64,000 nt of DNA from NCBI RefSeq assembly GCF_018604545.1, contig NZ_CP075896.1:4030001-4094000 (forward strand), given 5' to 3'. The stretch comes from Streptomyces koelreuteriae. GTDB lineage: Bacteria; Actinomycetota; Actinomycetes; Streptomycetales; Streptomycetaceae. A program made the translations under genes and the position numbers. The stretch's first letter is position 1; the number at the start of each line of letters is the position of its first letter. This document shows, piece after piece, positions 25,672-33,618 of the stretch. The notes under the pieces were generated by a model. It did not search any database. It saw only the letters and a program-made list of their open reading frames with translations, and was not told where the DNA came from.

Positions 25672-25797
25672 CGTTGTCTCCCTCGATGTGCACATACGTG
25701 AACAGCAATCACGTACGCGTTCTCGAAGGGACCTTATGGAGGCCCGCCTTCCGGGTCAACGGATTGAGCAGAAGTACATGTATGTGAATGAGGGAAT

Positions 25798-25830
25798 GGG
25801 GGGCGGACATCTCGTAGATGTCCGCCCCCC
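25798..25830 (-). terminator. Terminator of the 319-residue dioxygenase gene
   Basis: The 13-bp arm GGGGGGCGGACAT (25798-25810) pairs with 25818-25830; it lies 11 bp beyond the stop of the dioxygenase gene (minus strand). Confidence 0.82.
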
Positions 25831-25841
25831 ACCTGGGTCGG

Positions 25842-26801
25842 TCAGCCGGCGGACGCCGACGCCGACGCCGACGCACCCGGCTGCACCGCGTCATCCGTAC
25901 CGTCGTGCGTCGCCTCCGGGTCCACCCCCATCGTGAGGGTGGCGACCACACCCTTGGCGATGGCGTTCTTCCGGTACTTGAGCTTCAGCAGCCCGCCCTC
26001 GGTCCCGTTGCCCGGGTAGATGGTGTCCTCGTCGAGGGTGGTGCGGGTCGTGGTGTTGGTGGAGTACGGCTCGGTCTCGGCGGAGGCCAGCACGGACGCC
26101 TCGTCGAAGAAGAGCTGACCGGTGTGGCAGGTGGTGCCGCCCTCGTAACCGGCCTTGGTCCAGGTGCCGTTGACATGCACCTTGGTGTGGATGTGCACAC
26201 AGCGCCCCTGGTACCAGCCGGGGAAGACCGTACGGAACTCGACGACGCCCTGCTTGTCCGTGCGCCAGGTGCCGCGCAGATAGCGCTCGTCGTCGGTGGG
26301 CTCCTGATGGCCCCCGCCCCCGCCTCCACCGCCACCGTCCGGAGGCGGCCCCGTGGGCGTGCCGGTCGGCGTACCGGAAGGCGGCGTACCGCCACCCCCG
26401 CCGCCGCTGCCCATGTCCTCGTAACCCGAGTACACGCCCAGCGCGTTGCAGTGCCAGATGTCGACGGCGGCGTTCGCGAGGGGCTTGCAGGTGTCGGTGT
26501 CGATCACCTTGAGGCGCAGGGTGAGCGGGATGCCCTCCTGGTCCTCGGTGACGTCCCGGCGGAGCTTGTCCGCGTCGATGTAGTAGGGGCCCTCGGTGGT
26601 CTCGGAGGTCAGCTTGTAGCAGGCCTCGCCCGCGGCGGGCGTCTTCTTCGCCGCTCTCGGCTCCTCCCCGGCGAACGCGCCCGCCGCGAACGTACCGCCG
26701 ACGCCCGCCGCCACCACCGCACCGGCGCCCGCGGCGACGACCTTACGGCGTGTCAGATCCCGTTTGTGTTTCGGCCCTTGGGCCGTTTCCTGTCCCGTCA
26801 T
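25842..26801 (-). CDS. Tat-exported intradiol-dioxygenase-like protein
   Basis: 319 residues. The signal DLTRRKVVAAGAGAVVAAGVGGTFA is twin-arginine. The dioxygenase core starts with TTEGPYYIDADKLRRDVTE, then VDIWHCNALGVYSGYED, and GWYQGRCVHIHTKVHV, giving the Tyr and His iron ligands of the protocatechuate 3,4-dioxygenase fold. A 35-residue Gly/Pro/Thr-rich insert interrupts the domain. Secreted relatives of this family are known in Streptomyces and some cleave catechols related to lignin; the substrate is not set here. A paralogue sits at 37764. A Ser/Ala tail (ASASASASAG) ends the protein. Confidence 0.87.
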   Translation of the reverse strand: MTGQETAQGPKHKRDLTRRKVVAAGAGAVVAAGVGGTFAAGAFAGEEPRAAKKTPAAGEACYKLTSETTEGPYYIDADKLRRDVTEDQEGIPLTLRLKVIDTDTCKPLANAAVDIWHCNALGVYSGYEDMGSGGGGGGTPPSGTPTGTPTGPPPDGGGGGGGGGHQEPTDDERYLRGTWRTDKQGVVEFRTVFPGWYQGRCVHIHTKVHVNGTWTKAGYEGGTTCHTGQLFFDEASVLASAETEPYSTNTTTRTTLDEDTIYPGNGTEGGLLKLKYRKNAIAKGVVATLTMGVDPEATHDGTDDAVQPGASASASASAG

Positions 26802-26872
26802 GGGAAGGGAAGCTAGGGAGCGCGTCTGTCAGGAACCTGGGTAAGAGCTGGGTAGACGCCCTGGGTACGAAA

Positions 26873-26904
26873 GTGGCTCGGAACCGACGCCGGTTCCGAG
26901 CCAC
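26873..26904 (-). terminator. Terminator of aspS
   Basis: GTGGCTCGGAACC (26873-26885) pairs with GGTTCCGAGCCAC (26892-26904), 42 bp beyond the aspS stop. Confidence 0.82.
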
Positions 26905-26945
26905 CTACGTGTTCACCGAAGGGCCCCGGAGGAGCCCTCGCGGTC

Positions 26946-28709
26946 CTACTTCGGCTGCGGCTTGCGCACCGACAGGTGCAGCTCCCTCAGCCGTGCCTCC
27001 TCCAGCTCCGTCGGCGCGCCCATCATCAGGTCCTGGGCGTTGCCGTTGAGCGGGAAGGAGATGGTCTCGCGGATGTTGGGCTCGTCGGCGAGCAGCATGA
27101 CGATGCGGTCGACGCCCGGGGCGATGCCGCCGTGCGGCGGGGCGCCGAAGCGGAAGGCGCGCAGCATGCCGGCGAACTTCTCCTCGACCGTCTCACGGTC
27201 GTACCCGGCGATCTCGAAGGCCTTGAGCATGATCTCCGGCTCGTGGTTCCGGATCGCGCCGGAGGACAGCTCGACGCCGTTGCAGACGATGTCGTACTGC
27301 CAGCCCAGGACGTCCAGCGGGTCCTGGGTCTCCAGGGCCTCCAGACCGCCCTGCGGCATCGAGAAGGGGTTGTGCGAGAAGTCGATCGCGCCGCTCTCCT
27401 CGTCCTTCTCGTACATCGGGAAGTCGACGATCCAGCAGAAGCGGAAGACGCCCTCCTCGAAGTGCCCGGCGCGCTTGGCGGCCTCGACCCGCACCGCGCC
27501 CATGATCTTCGAGACCTCGTCGAACTCGCCCGCGCCGAAGAACACGGCGTGACCGGCGGCCAGGGACAGGCGCTTGGTCAGCTCGGCGACGTTCTCCTCG
27601 GTGAGGAACTTCGCGATCGGGCCGGACAGCGAGCCGTCCTCGGCGACGCGGACCCAGGCCAGGCCCTTGGCGCCCTGCGTGACGGCGAAGTCGCCGAGCT
27701 GGTCGAAGAACTTGCGGGGCTGCGCCGAGACGTCCGGCACCGGCAGGGCCCGCACGTGCTTGCCGGCGAACGCCTTGAACTCCGAGCCCTCGAAGATGTC
27801 GGTGATGTCGACGAGTTCGAGCTGGGCGCGCAGGTCCGGCTTGTCGGAGCCGTACTTCAGCATCGCCTCGCGGAACGGGATCCGCGGGAACGGCGAGGTG
27901 ACGTGGCGTCCGCCGCCGAACTCCTCGAACAGCTCCGTCATCAGCTTCTCTACCGGCTGGAAGACGTCTTCCTGCTCGACGAAGCTCATCTCGACGTCGA
28001 GCTGGTAGAACTCGCCGGGCGAGCGGTCGGCGCGGGCGTCCTCGTCGCGGAAGCAGGGCGCGATCTGGAAGTAGCGGTCGAAGCCGGAGATCATCAGCAG
28101 CTGCTTGAACTGCTGGGGCGCCTGCGGAAGGGCGTAGAACTTGCCCGGGTGCAGACGGGACGGGACGACGAAGTCGCGGGCGCCCTCGGGGGAGGTCGCG
28201 GACAGGATCGGCGTCGCCATCTCGTTGAAGCCCAGCGCCGTCATCTTGTGCCGGATCGCCGAGATGACGGCGGTGCGCAGCATGATGTTGCGGTGCATGC
28301 GCTCGCGGCGCAGGTCCAGGAAGCGGTACTCCAGGCGCCGCTCCTCGTTGACGCCGTCCTCGGCGTTGATGGTGAAGGGCAGCGGGGCGGCGGCGCCGAG
28401 CAGCTCGACGTCGCCGACCTCGACCTCGATCTCACCGGTCGGGAGCTCGGGGTTGATGTTCTCCGCGCCGCGGGAGACGACCTTGCCGTCGATGCGGACG
28501 GTCGACTCCTTGGAGAGCTTGTCGAGAGCCTCGTAGGAGGGCGTGCCGGGACGGGCGACGAGCTGCGTGATGCCGTAGTGATCGCGCAGATCGATGAAGA
28601 GGATGCCGCCCAGGTCGCGCCGATTGTGCAGCCAGCCACTCAGCCGGACGTCGGTGCCGACGTCAGAGGAGCGGAGCTCGCCGCAGGTGTGGGACCTGTA
28701 CCGATGCAT
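26946..28709 (-). CDS. aspS: Aspartyl-tRNA synthetase
   Basis: 587 residues, usual for the bacterial type: OB-fold anticodon domain (YRSHTCGELRSSDVGTDVRLSGWLHNRRDLGGILFIDLRD), catalytic core (FNEMATPILSATSPEGARDFVVPSRL, motif 2 FRDEDARADRSPGEFYQLDVEMSF), the bacterial GAD insert (about 290-410) and motif 3 (GIAPGVDRIVMLL). Charges tRNA-Asp. GatCAB-dependent Asn-tRNA synthesis would make it non-discriminating, but that cannot be told from this window. Monocistronic, with a terminator behind it and a parS site in front. Confidence 0.97.
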   Translation of the reverse strand: MHRYRSHTCGELRSSDVGTDVRLSGWLHNRRDLGGILFIDLRDHYGITQLVARPGTPSYEALDKLSKESTVRIDGKVVSRGAENINPELPTGEIEVEVGDVELLGAAAPLPFTINAEDGVNEERRLEYRFLDLRRERMHRNIMLRTAVISAIRHKMTALGFNEMATPILSATSPEGARDFVVPSRLHPGKFYALPQAPQQFKQLLMISGFDRYFQIAPCFRDEDARADRSPGEFYQLDVEMSFVEQEDVFQPVEKLMTELFEEFGGGRHVTSPFPRIPFREAMLKYGSDKPDLRAQLELVDITDIFEGSEFKAFAGKHVRALPVPDVSAQPRKFFDQLGDFAVTQGAKGLAWVRVAEDGSLSGPIAKFLTEENVAELTKRLSLAAGHAVFFGAGEFDEVSKIMGAVRVEAAKRAGHFEEGVFRFCWIVDFPMYEKDEESGAIDFSHNPFSMPQGGLEALETQDPLDVLGWQYDIVCNGVELSSGAIRNHEPEIMLKAFEIAGYDRETVEEKFAGMLRAFRFGAPPHGGIAPGVDRIVMLLADEPNIRETISFPLNGNAQDLMMGAPTELEEARLRELHLSVRKPQPK

Positions 28710-28755
28710 CGTCGTTCATCCAGTCTTCGCTGCTCGGGGGCTGATCACGATCTGT

Positions 28756-28769
28756 GTTTCACGTGAAAC
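28756..28769. other. parS partition site
   Basis: GTTTCACGTGAAAC is a perfect 14-bp palindrome identical to the bacterial parS core bound by ParB. It lies in the aspS/phosphatase intergenic region, where it does not interfere with coding. In Streptomyces parS sites cluster around oriC, so the window is origin-proximal. Confidence 0.93.
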
Positions 28770-28911
28770 TGGTCCCCAGCGTACCGGGCAGGCGAAGATC
28801 GGCTCTCCCGAGTTCTCCACAGTGTTCTGCACCGTGTTCTTCACGGTGCCCGTCACCGTTGTCGATCGAGCATGGTTCGGTCTTCGGTGGCAGTGGTCGA
28901 CTCCCTCTTCT

Positions 28912-28917
28912 TAAAGT
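28912..28917 (+). promoter_or_regulatory. -10 element, leaderless promoter of the PP2C phosphatase
   Basis: TAAAGT lies 6 nt before the ATG at 28924 and no ribosome site is present, which predicts transcription starting at or near the start codon. Confidence 0.5.
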
Positions 28918-28923
28918 AGGCCA

Positions 28924-31032
28924 ATGCGCACTGGCGAGCCCCTGCCCGCCGTGGGGGAGGCCCTCGCCGCCCTCGCGACCGGCCTCTGGCACTGGGACAC
29001 CGCTACCGGGCTGGTCACGGTCGACGCCGAGGCGGCACGGTTGCTCGGGCTGCCCGCCGAGCAGGTCAGCCTCACGGAGGCTCAGGCCCGGGCCCGGCTG
29101 CACCCGGTCGACTGGAACGAGATCACCGGCGTGGTCCAGCTCGCCGTCGCCGAGGGCACCCTCGCCGAGGTGCGGATCCGCGTCATGGACGAGCAGGGCC
29201 GGATCGTCCGCATCGTCCGCAGCCGCTCCAAGCCGTCCTTCGACCGGGTCCACAAGGCGTACCGGCTGATCGGCACCCTCCAGGAGGTCACCGAGCCGAC
29301 GCCGGGCACCGCGGCCGGGCGCAGCGCGGTCACCGGCGACTGGCGGCGCTCCCGGGAGGCGTTCCTGCTGGACGCGGGCCGGGCGCTGGCCGAGGCGCGC
29401 TCCACGCAGGAGGTACTGCGGGTCACGGCCAATCTGTCGATGCCGGGATTCTCGCCGGACGGCCTCGCGGTGTTCGGCGTGGCGGGCGACCGGCTGACGA
29501 TCATCGGCCACCACGGGCAACAGATGGGCGACGACAGCCCGTTCTCGGACATGCCGCTGGACACGGACTATCCGGCCGCCGAGGCCGCGCGCACCGGCCG
29601 GGCCGTGTATCTGTCCTCCCCCGAGCAGTACAAGGCCCGCTATCCGCTGACCTGGCCGCTCGCCGAGCGCTTCGGCCGCCGGTCCTGGGCGTTCCTGCCG
29701 CTGACCGTGGCCGGCCGCACGATGGGCGCGTGGATGGCCGCCTTCACCTATCCGGTCGCCTTCACACCGGACGAGCGGTCCGTGCTGGCGACGGTGGCGC
29801 GGATGCTGGCGCAGGCCCTCACCCGGGCGGGCGTGGCCGAGAGCGAACGGGCACTGACCGACGGGCTCCAGCGCACCATGCTGCCGAGGCTCGGTTCGCA
29901 GCGCATCCCGGGCATGAGCGTGGCCGCCCGCTACGTCCCCACCGGCGGCGGACTCCAGGTCGGCGGCGACTGGTACGACGTGATCCCGCTGCCCAGCGGG
30001 CGATTCGCCCTGGTCATCGGCGATGTCCAGGGGCATGACGTTCACGCGGCCGGCCTCATGGGCCAGCTGCGGATCGCCCTGCGGGCCTACGCCTCGGAGG
30101 GCCACCGCCCGGACGCGGTGCTCTCCCGTGCCGCCCGCTTCCTGCACGGCATCAGCGACGAGGACCCGTCCGACCCGCGCTTCGCGACCTGCGTGTACGT
30201 CGAGGTCGACCCGGCGACGGGGGTGCTGGACATCGCCCGTGCCGGGCACCCGGACCCGGCGTTCCGCATGGCCGACGGCACGGTGCTGACCCGGCCGACG
30301 TCGGGCGGCCTGCCGCTCGGCATCGACCCGGACGCCGACTACCCCACGACCCGGCTGGCGCTGGAGCCCGGCGAGACCATGCTGATCTGCACGGACGGCC
30401 TGATCGAGACCGGCGGGCACGACCTGGACACCGGCTGGCGGCGGCTGCGCGTGATCCTGGAGGAGCACAAGGGCGACCTGGAGGAACTCGCCGACACCCT
30501 CGTACAGGCCGTGCACGGCCCGTCCTCGCACCACACCACCGGCCCGCTGGCCGACCGCCGCGAGGACGACATCGCCATGCTGCTGCTCAGCCGGGACGGC
30601 GACGGCTGCGGGTGCGGCGACACCATGACCCCGGTGCGCCCGGTACGACGTACGGTGCTGACGGTCGCGCAGGCCGAACCCGAGCGGGTCGGGGCGGCCC
30701 GCCAGCAACTGCGCGAGCTGCTGCACGACTGGTCCTCGCAGGACCAGGTCGACTCGGCCGTGCTGCTGCTGTCCGAGCTGCTGACGAACGTCCTCGTGCA
30801 CACCGACTCCGACGCGCTGCTCGTCGCCGAGATCACCGGCGACGTGGGGGAGCGACGGCTGCGCATCGAAGTCACCGACGGCGGTGACGACCTGCCCCAC
30901 AAGCGCAGCCCAGGCGAGCTGGCCTCCTCCGGCCGCGGCCTCATCCTCATCGAACTGCTCGCGCACGCCTGGGGGGTGGACCCCAGGGGCCAGGGCAAGA
31001 GCATCTGGTTCGAGCTCTACGAGTCGTCGTAG
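28924..31032 (+). CDS. PAS-GAF-PP2C (SpoIIE-type) phosphatase with ATPase domain
   Basis: 702 residues in four modules: PAS (about 12-125, WHWDTATGLVTVDAEAARLLGLP), GAF (about 145-315), PP2C/SpoIIE phosphatase (about 320-555: GGDWYDVIPLPSGRFALVIGDVQGHD, ICTDGLIETG, DRREDDIAML), and a C-terminal GHKL ATPase (about 565-700: LLSELLTNVLVHTDSDALL, GRGLILIELLAHAWG). Such fusions combine anti-anti-sigma phosphatase and anti-sigma kinase activities in one protein and are abundant in Streptomyces; partners are usually unlinked. Its promoter looks leaderless. An XRE regulator follows. Confidence 0.9.
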   Translation: MRTGEPLPAVGEALAALATGLWHWDTATGLVTVDAEAARLLGLPAEQVSLTEAQARARLHPVDWNEITGVVQLAVAEGTLAEVRIRVMDEQGRIVRIVRSRSKPSFDRVHKAYRLIGTLQEVTEPTPGTAAGRSAVTGDWRRSREAFLLDAGRALAEARSTQEVLRVTANLSMPGFSPDGLAVFGVAGDRLTIIGHHGQQMGDDSPFSDMPLDTDYPAAEAARTGRAVYLSSPEQYKARYPLTWPLAERFGRRSWAFLPLTVAGRTMGAWMAAFTYPVAFTPDERSVLATVARMLAQALTRAGVAESERALTDGLQRTMLPRLGSQRIPGMSVAARYVPTGGGLQVGGDWYDVIPLPSGRFALVIGDVQGHDVHAAGLMGQLRIALRAYASEGHRPDAVLSRAARFLHGISDEDPSDPRFATCVYVEVDPATGVLDIARAGHPDPAFRMADGTVLTRPTSGGLPLGIDPDADYPTTRLALEPGETMLICTDGLIETGGHDLDTGWRRLRVILEEHKGDLEELADTLVQAVHGPSSHHTTGPLADRREDDIAMLLLSRDGDGCGCGDTMTPVRPVRRTVLTVAQAEPERVGAARQQLRELLHDWSSQDQVDSAVLLLSELLTNVLVHTDSDALLVAEITGDVGERRLRIEVTDGGDDLPHKRSPGELASSGRGLILIELLAHAWGVDPRGQGKSIWFELYESS

Positions 31033-31077
31033 CCGACGAATCTCACTTTTCGTATCCAAGGCGTCACTGTGCGCGGC

Positions 31078-31083
31078 TACCGT
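31078..31083 (+). promoter_or_regulatory. -10 element, leaderless promoter of the XRE regulator
   Basis: TACCGT lies 7 nt before the ATG at 31091; no ribosome site precedes the start codon. Confidence 0.5.
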
Positions 31084-31090
31084 TGACAGA

Positions 31091-31939
31091 ATGACAGGTC
31101 GAACGGGGCCCCAGGGCAGGCAGTCCAACGAGCAGCGCTACGGCGACGAACTGCGCCGCAGACGCGAGACAGCGGGCCTGACCCAGGGCGAACTGGCCGA
31201 GATGGTCGTGTGCTCACCGTCCCTCATCGCCCACTACGAGGCCGGCCGCCGCACCCCCAACCCGGCGGACGCCAAGCGCCTGGACCAGGTGCTCGGCACG
31301 GACGGCTTCTTCGAACGCTGGCGAGACACCCTCGCCAAGGCCCGTTTCGCGGAACACTTCCAGGAGGCGGCGGAGGCGGAGCGGCTTGCTGTATTCATCG
31401 AGGAGTTCGCGGTCGCCTATGTGCCGGGGCTCTTGCAGACGAAGGCATACGCTCGGGCCGCGCTCAAGGTGGCCCGACCGAACAGCACGGCAGCCGACCT
31501 TGACAAGAAGGTCGCCAACCGCGTCGAGCGGGCTCGCATTCTGGAGAATCCGCAGAGCCCGACGGTCTGGATGATCCTGAGCGAGAACGTCATTCGGACG
31601 GTGGTCGGCGGCCCGGCCGTCATGGCCGAACAGCTCCGGCACATCGTGGAGTTGGGGCGCGCGGGCAGGATCATGGTGCAGGTGGTCCCATTCGGCGCAG
31701 GAGCCCACCCAGCCATGGGCAGCATGGTGAGCCTGATGCGTTTCTCCGACGCACCTGACATGGCGTACGTGGAGGCGCTGTACACCGGCTCCCTGACCGA
31801 CGATCCGTCACTGGTCCGGCGGTACCGCGACGCTTACGATCTGGCTAGGGCCGCCGCGCTGCCGCCGGAGGCGTCCCTCGACCTGATCGCATCGGTGGCG
31901 AAGGACTACGACAACCATGAGCGCCCACCACATTCCTGA
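31091..31939 (+). CDS. XRE-family regulator with DUF5753 domain
   Basis: 282 residues, the same length as the regulator at 2676-3524. The XRE helix-turn-helix (about 15-75: YGDELRRRRETAGLTQGELAEMVVCSPSLIAHYEAGRRTP) is followed by DUF5753 (about 90-275: EFAVAYVPGLLQTKAYARAAL ... RIMVQVVPFGAG). It overlaps the downstream DUF397 gene by 23 nt. There is no anti-sigma ATPase gene adjacent, but the upstream phosphatase ends in such a domain, which may serve the same role (inference). Confidence 0.9.
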   Translation: MTGRTGPQGRQSNEQRYGDELRRRRETAGLTQGELAEMVVCSPSLIAHYEAGRRTPNPADAKRLDQVLGTDGFFERWRDTLAKARFAEHFQEAAEAERLAVFIEEFAVAYVPGLLQTKAYARAALKVARPNSTAADLDKKVANRVERARILENPQSPTVWMILSENVIRTVVGGPAVMAEQLRHIVELGRAGRIMVQVVPFGAGAHPAMGSMVSLMRFSDAPDMAYVEALYTGSLTDDPSLVRRYRDAYDLARAAALPPEASLDLIASVAKDYDNHERPPHS

Positions 31940-32210
31940 CGCGTCGGCCCTCATCGCCTGGCGCAAGTCCACCCACAGCGGCCCCGACAACGGCGACTGC
32001 GTGGAGGTCGCCGACGCACGCCTCAACGCATCCACCCTGACCGGCTGGCGCAAGTCCAGCCACAGCGGCAGCGACAACGGCAGCTGCCTGGAGGTCGCCG
32101 ACGGCCACCCGGACCTCACCCCCGTCCGCGACAGCAAGAACCCCACCGGCCCGGCACTGCTCTTCGGCACCACCGCGTGGTCGGCGTTCATCGAGGACGT
32201 GAAGGGCTGA
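31917..32210 (+). CDS. DUF397 protein with duplicated N-terminal motif
   Basis: 97 residues. The DUF397 start motif occurs twice: AWRKSTHSGPDNGDCVEVADARLN (about 13-36) and GWRKSSHSGSDNGSCLEVADGHPD (about 43-66), then the standard ending VRDSKNPTGPALLF ... WSAFIEDVKG. The first repeat lacks the RDSKNP half, so this looks like an internal 90-bp duplication. Start ATG lies inside the 3' end of the XRE gene. Confidence 0.85.
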   Translation: MSAHHIPDASALIAWRKSTHSGPDNGDCVEVADARLNASTLTGWRKSSHSGSDNGSCLEVADGHPDLTPVRDSKNPTGPALLFGTTAWSAFIEDVKG

Positions 32211-32553
32211 CGCGGTCGACTCTCGCGGACCATGTCCCCGCAGAGCACCGAGAGACTCTTGAGACAGTGACTGGAGGTCACGCTCTCAGCGTTCCCGCAA
32301 GTCGAGGTGGGCGGCGAGACATGAAAGTCGCCGATCTCCAGAGTCTGATCCGCTTGCTCAACGGCCTGACGGGACGTACTGGTTCTCCAGTGTTGAGAGT
32401 GTGCTTCAGAGACACGCTCTCGACGTGCCAGCAGGTCAGGAGGGGGCAGCGAGACATGAGCCTCGTGAATCTCCGGGGCCTGATCCGCTTCGTCAACGGT
32501 TGCACCAAGCCGGAGTTCCGCATGGCGCTCCGCGTTCATCGAGGGCGTGAAGG
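32211..32553 (+). pseudogene. Two decayed copies of a BRO-N gene fragment plus a DUF397 tail copy
   Basis: Copy 1 (32219-32366) matches the intact BRO-N gene from CTCGCGGACCATGTCCCCGC to CTGATCC, with scattered changes that break the frame. Copy 2 (32368-32520) starts with the segment for DGTHWF, has an internal deletion, and ends in GTCAACGGTTGCACCAAG. It is followed by a copy of the DUF397 3' end (32529-32553, GCGTTCATCGAGG). The intact gene starts at 32665. The region is the debris of a tandem amplification; neither fragment can encode a full product. The remaining 32554-32664 holds only the BRO-N ribosome site. Confidence 0.82.
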
Positions 32554-32664
32554 CTCACACCGTCGACAGAATCGATGCTTCTGTCCACGTACGGGTGAAC
32601 ATCCTTGCTATCGAGGTGAGTTGCACCTTCGTGGGCCTACGTTCCGACGCGGAGGTGATGCTCG

Positions 32665-33537
32665 ATGAACGAGCAGAACAACTCGCGCAAAGACGCGATC
32701 GACATCAACGACTTCGTGTACGCGGCCACTGGGGCACGCGTGCGGAGGCTGACGATGCCGGACGGGACGCACTGGTTCCCCTCGGCGGATGTACTCAACG
32801 AGCTGGGGTACCGCAACCCTCGGAAAACTCTCGCGGACCATGTCCCCGCAGAGCACCGAGAGACGCTTGAGAGCGTAACTGGAGGATACTCTCTCAGCGT
32901 TCCCGCAGGTCGGGAGTGGCGGCGAGACATGAACGTCGTCGACCTCCAGGGCCTGATCCACTTGGTCAACGGATGCACCAAACCGTCGGCCAAGCCCTTC
33001 AAGACCTGGGTCTCCGAAGTCATCGCCACCATCCAGCGCGACGGCTCCTACTCCCTGGAACCGGCCCCGGTACAGCCCGCCGCCCCTACCGCCCCCACCG
33101 CCTACGCCGTACCGCCGCAGCTCGCCGACGCCCTCGTCCGGCTCGAAGAGCGGGCCTGCCGGACGGACGAAGCACTGCGGCGGATCGACACCAAGCAGAA
33201 CGTGATCATCGAGTCGCTCCGGGACATCGCCCAGACCCTTCGGCGCTCCAATGACCGCGCCCGCCCGGTCCAGGCCCCGGAGCTGACACCGCAGCAGCTT
33301 CTGGCCAACTGGAAGGCCAGGAACCTCGTCGTCACCGAGGACGTCCACGCGGTGGCCGCCCACCTGGCGCCGGCGCTGCTGCACGGCGGCGCCGGTTACA
33401 GCGCGGAGGAGATCTCCGTCTGCACCGGCCTGTCGACCGACCGCGTCCACGACAGCCTTGAGCTGCTGTCCGAGCAGGAATGCGTACGACAGGTGGGACG
33501 CGCCCCGAACGGCGCCCCGTTCTACGTGCTGCCGTAG
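32665..33537 (+). CDS. BRO-N domain (antirepressor-like) protein
   Basis: 290 residues; ATG preceded by GGAGG (9 nt). The BRO-N domain covers about 10-130 (VRRLTMPDGTHWFPSADVLNELGYRNPRKTLADHVPAEH, then DLQGLIHLVNGCTKPSAKPFKTWVSEVI). A coiled-coil-like segment (155-200) and a winged-helix-like C-terminus (about 215-290: YSAEEISVCTGLSTDRVHDSLELLSEQECVRQVGRAPNGAPFYVLP) follow. BRO-N proteins are phage-type antirepressors, also frequent as Streptomyces regulators. Two broken fragments lie just upstream. Confidence 0.85.
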   Translation: MNEQNNSRKDAIDINDFVYAATGARVRRLTMPDGTHWFPSADVLNELGYRNPRKTLADHVPAEHRETLESVTGGYSLSVPAGREWRRDMNVVDLQGLIHLVNGCTKPSAKPFKTWVSEVIATIQRDGSYSLEPAPVQPAAPTAPTAYAVPPQLADALVRLEERACRTDEALRRIDTKQNVIIESLRDIAQTLRRSNDRARPVQAPELTPQQLLANWKARNLVVTEDVHAVAAHLAPALLHGGAGYSAEEISVCTGLSTDRVHDSLELLSEQECVRQVGRAPNGAPFYVLP

Positions 33538-33553
33538 CGACACCGACAAGACA

Positions 33554-33590
33554 GGCCCGAAGTCGCAACTGGAACTTGCGGCTTCGGGCC
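33554..33590. terminator. Terminator between BRO-N and pirin genes
   Basis: GGCCCGAAGTCGCAA (33554-33568) pairs with TTGCGGCTTCGGGCC (33576-33590), one mismatch, between convergent genes. Confidence 0.8.
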
Positions 33591-33618
33591 GTGTCGTACC
33601 GTACCCGCCTCAGAGGCT

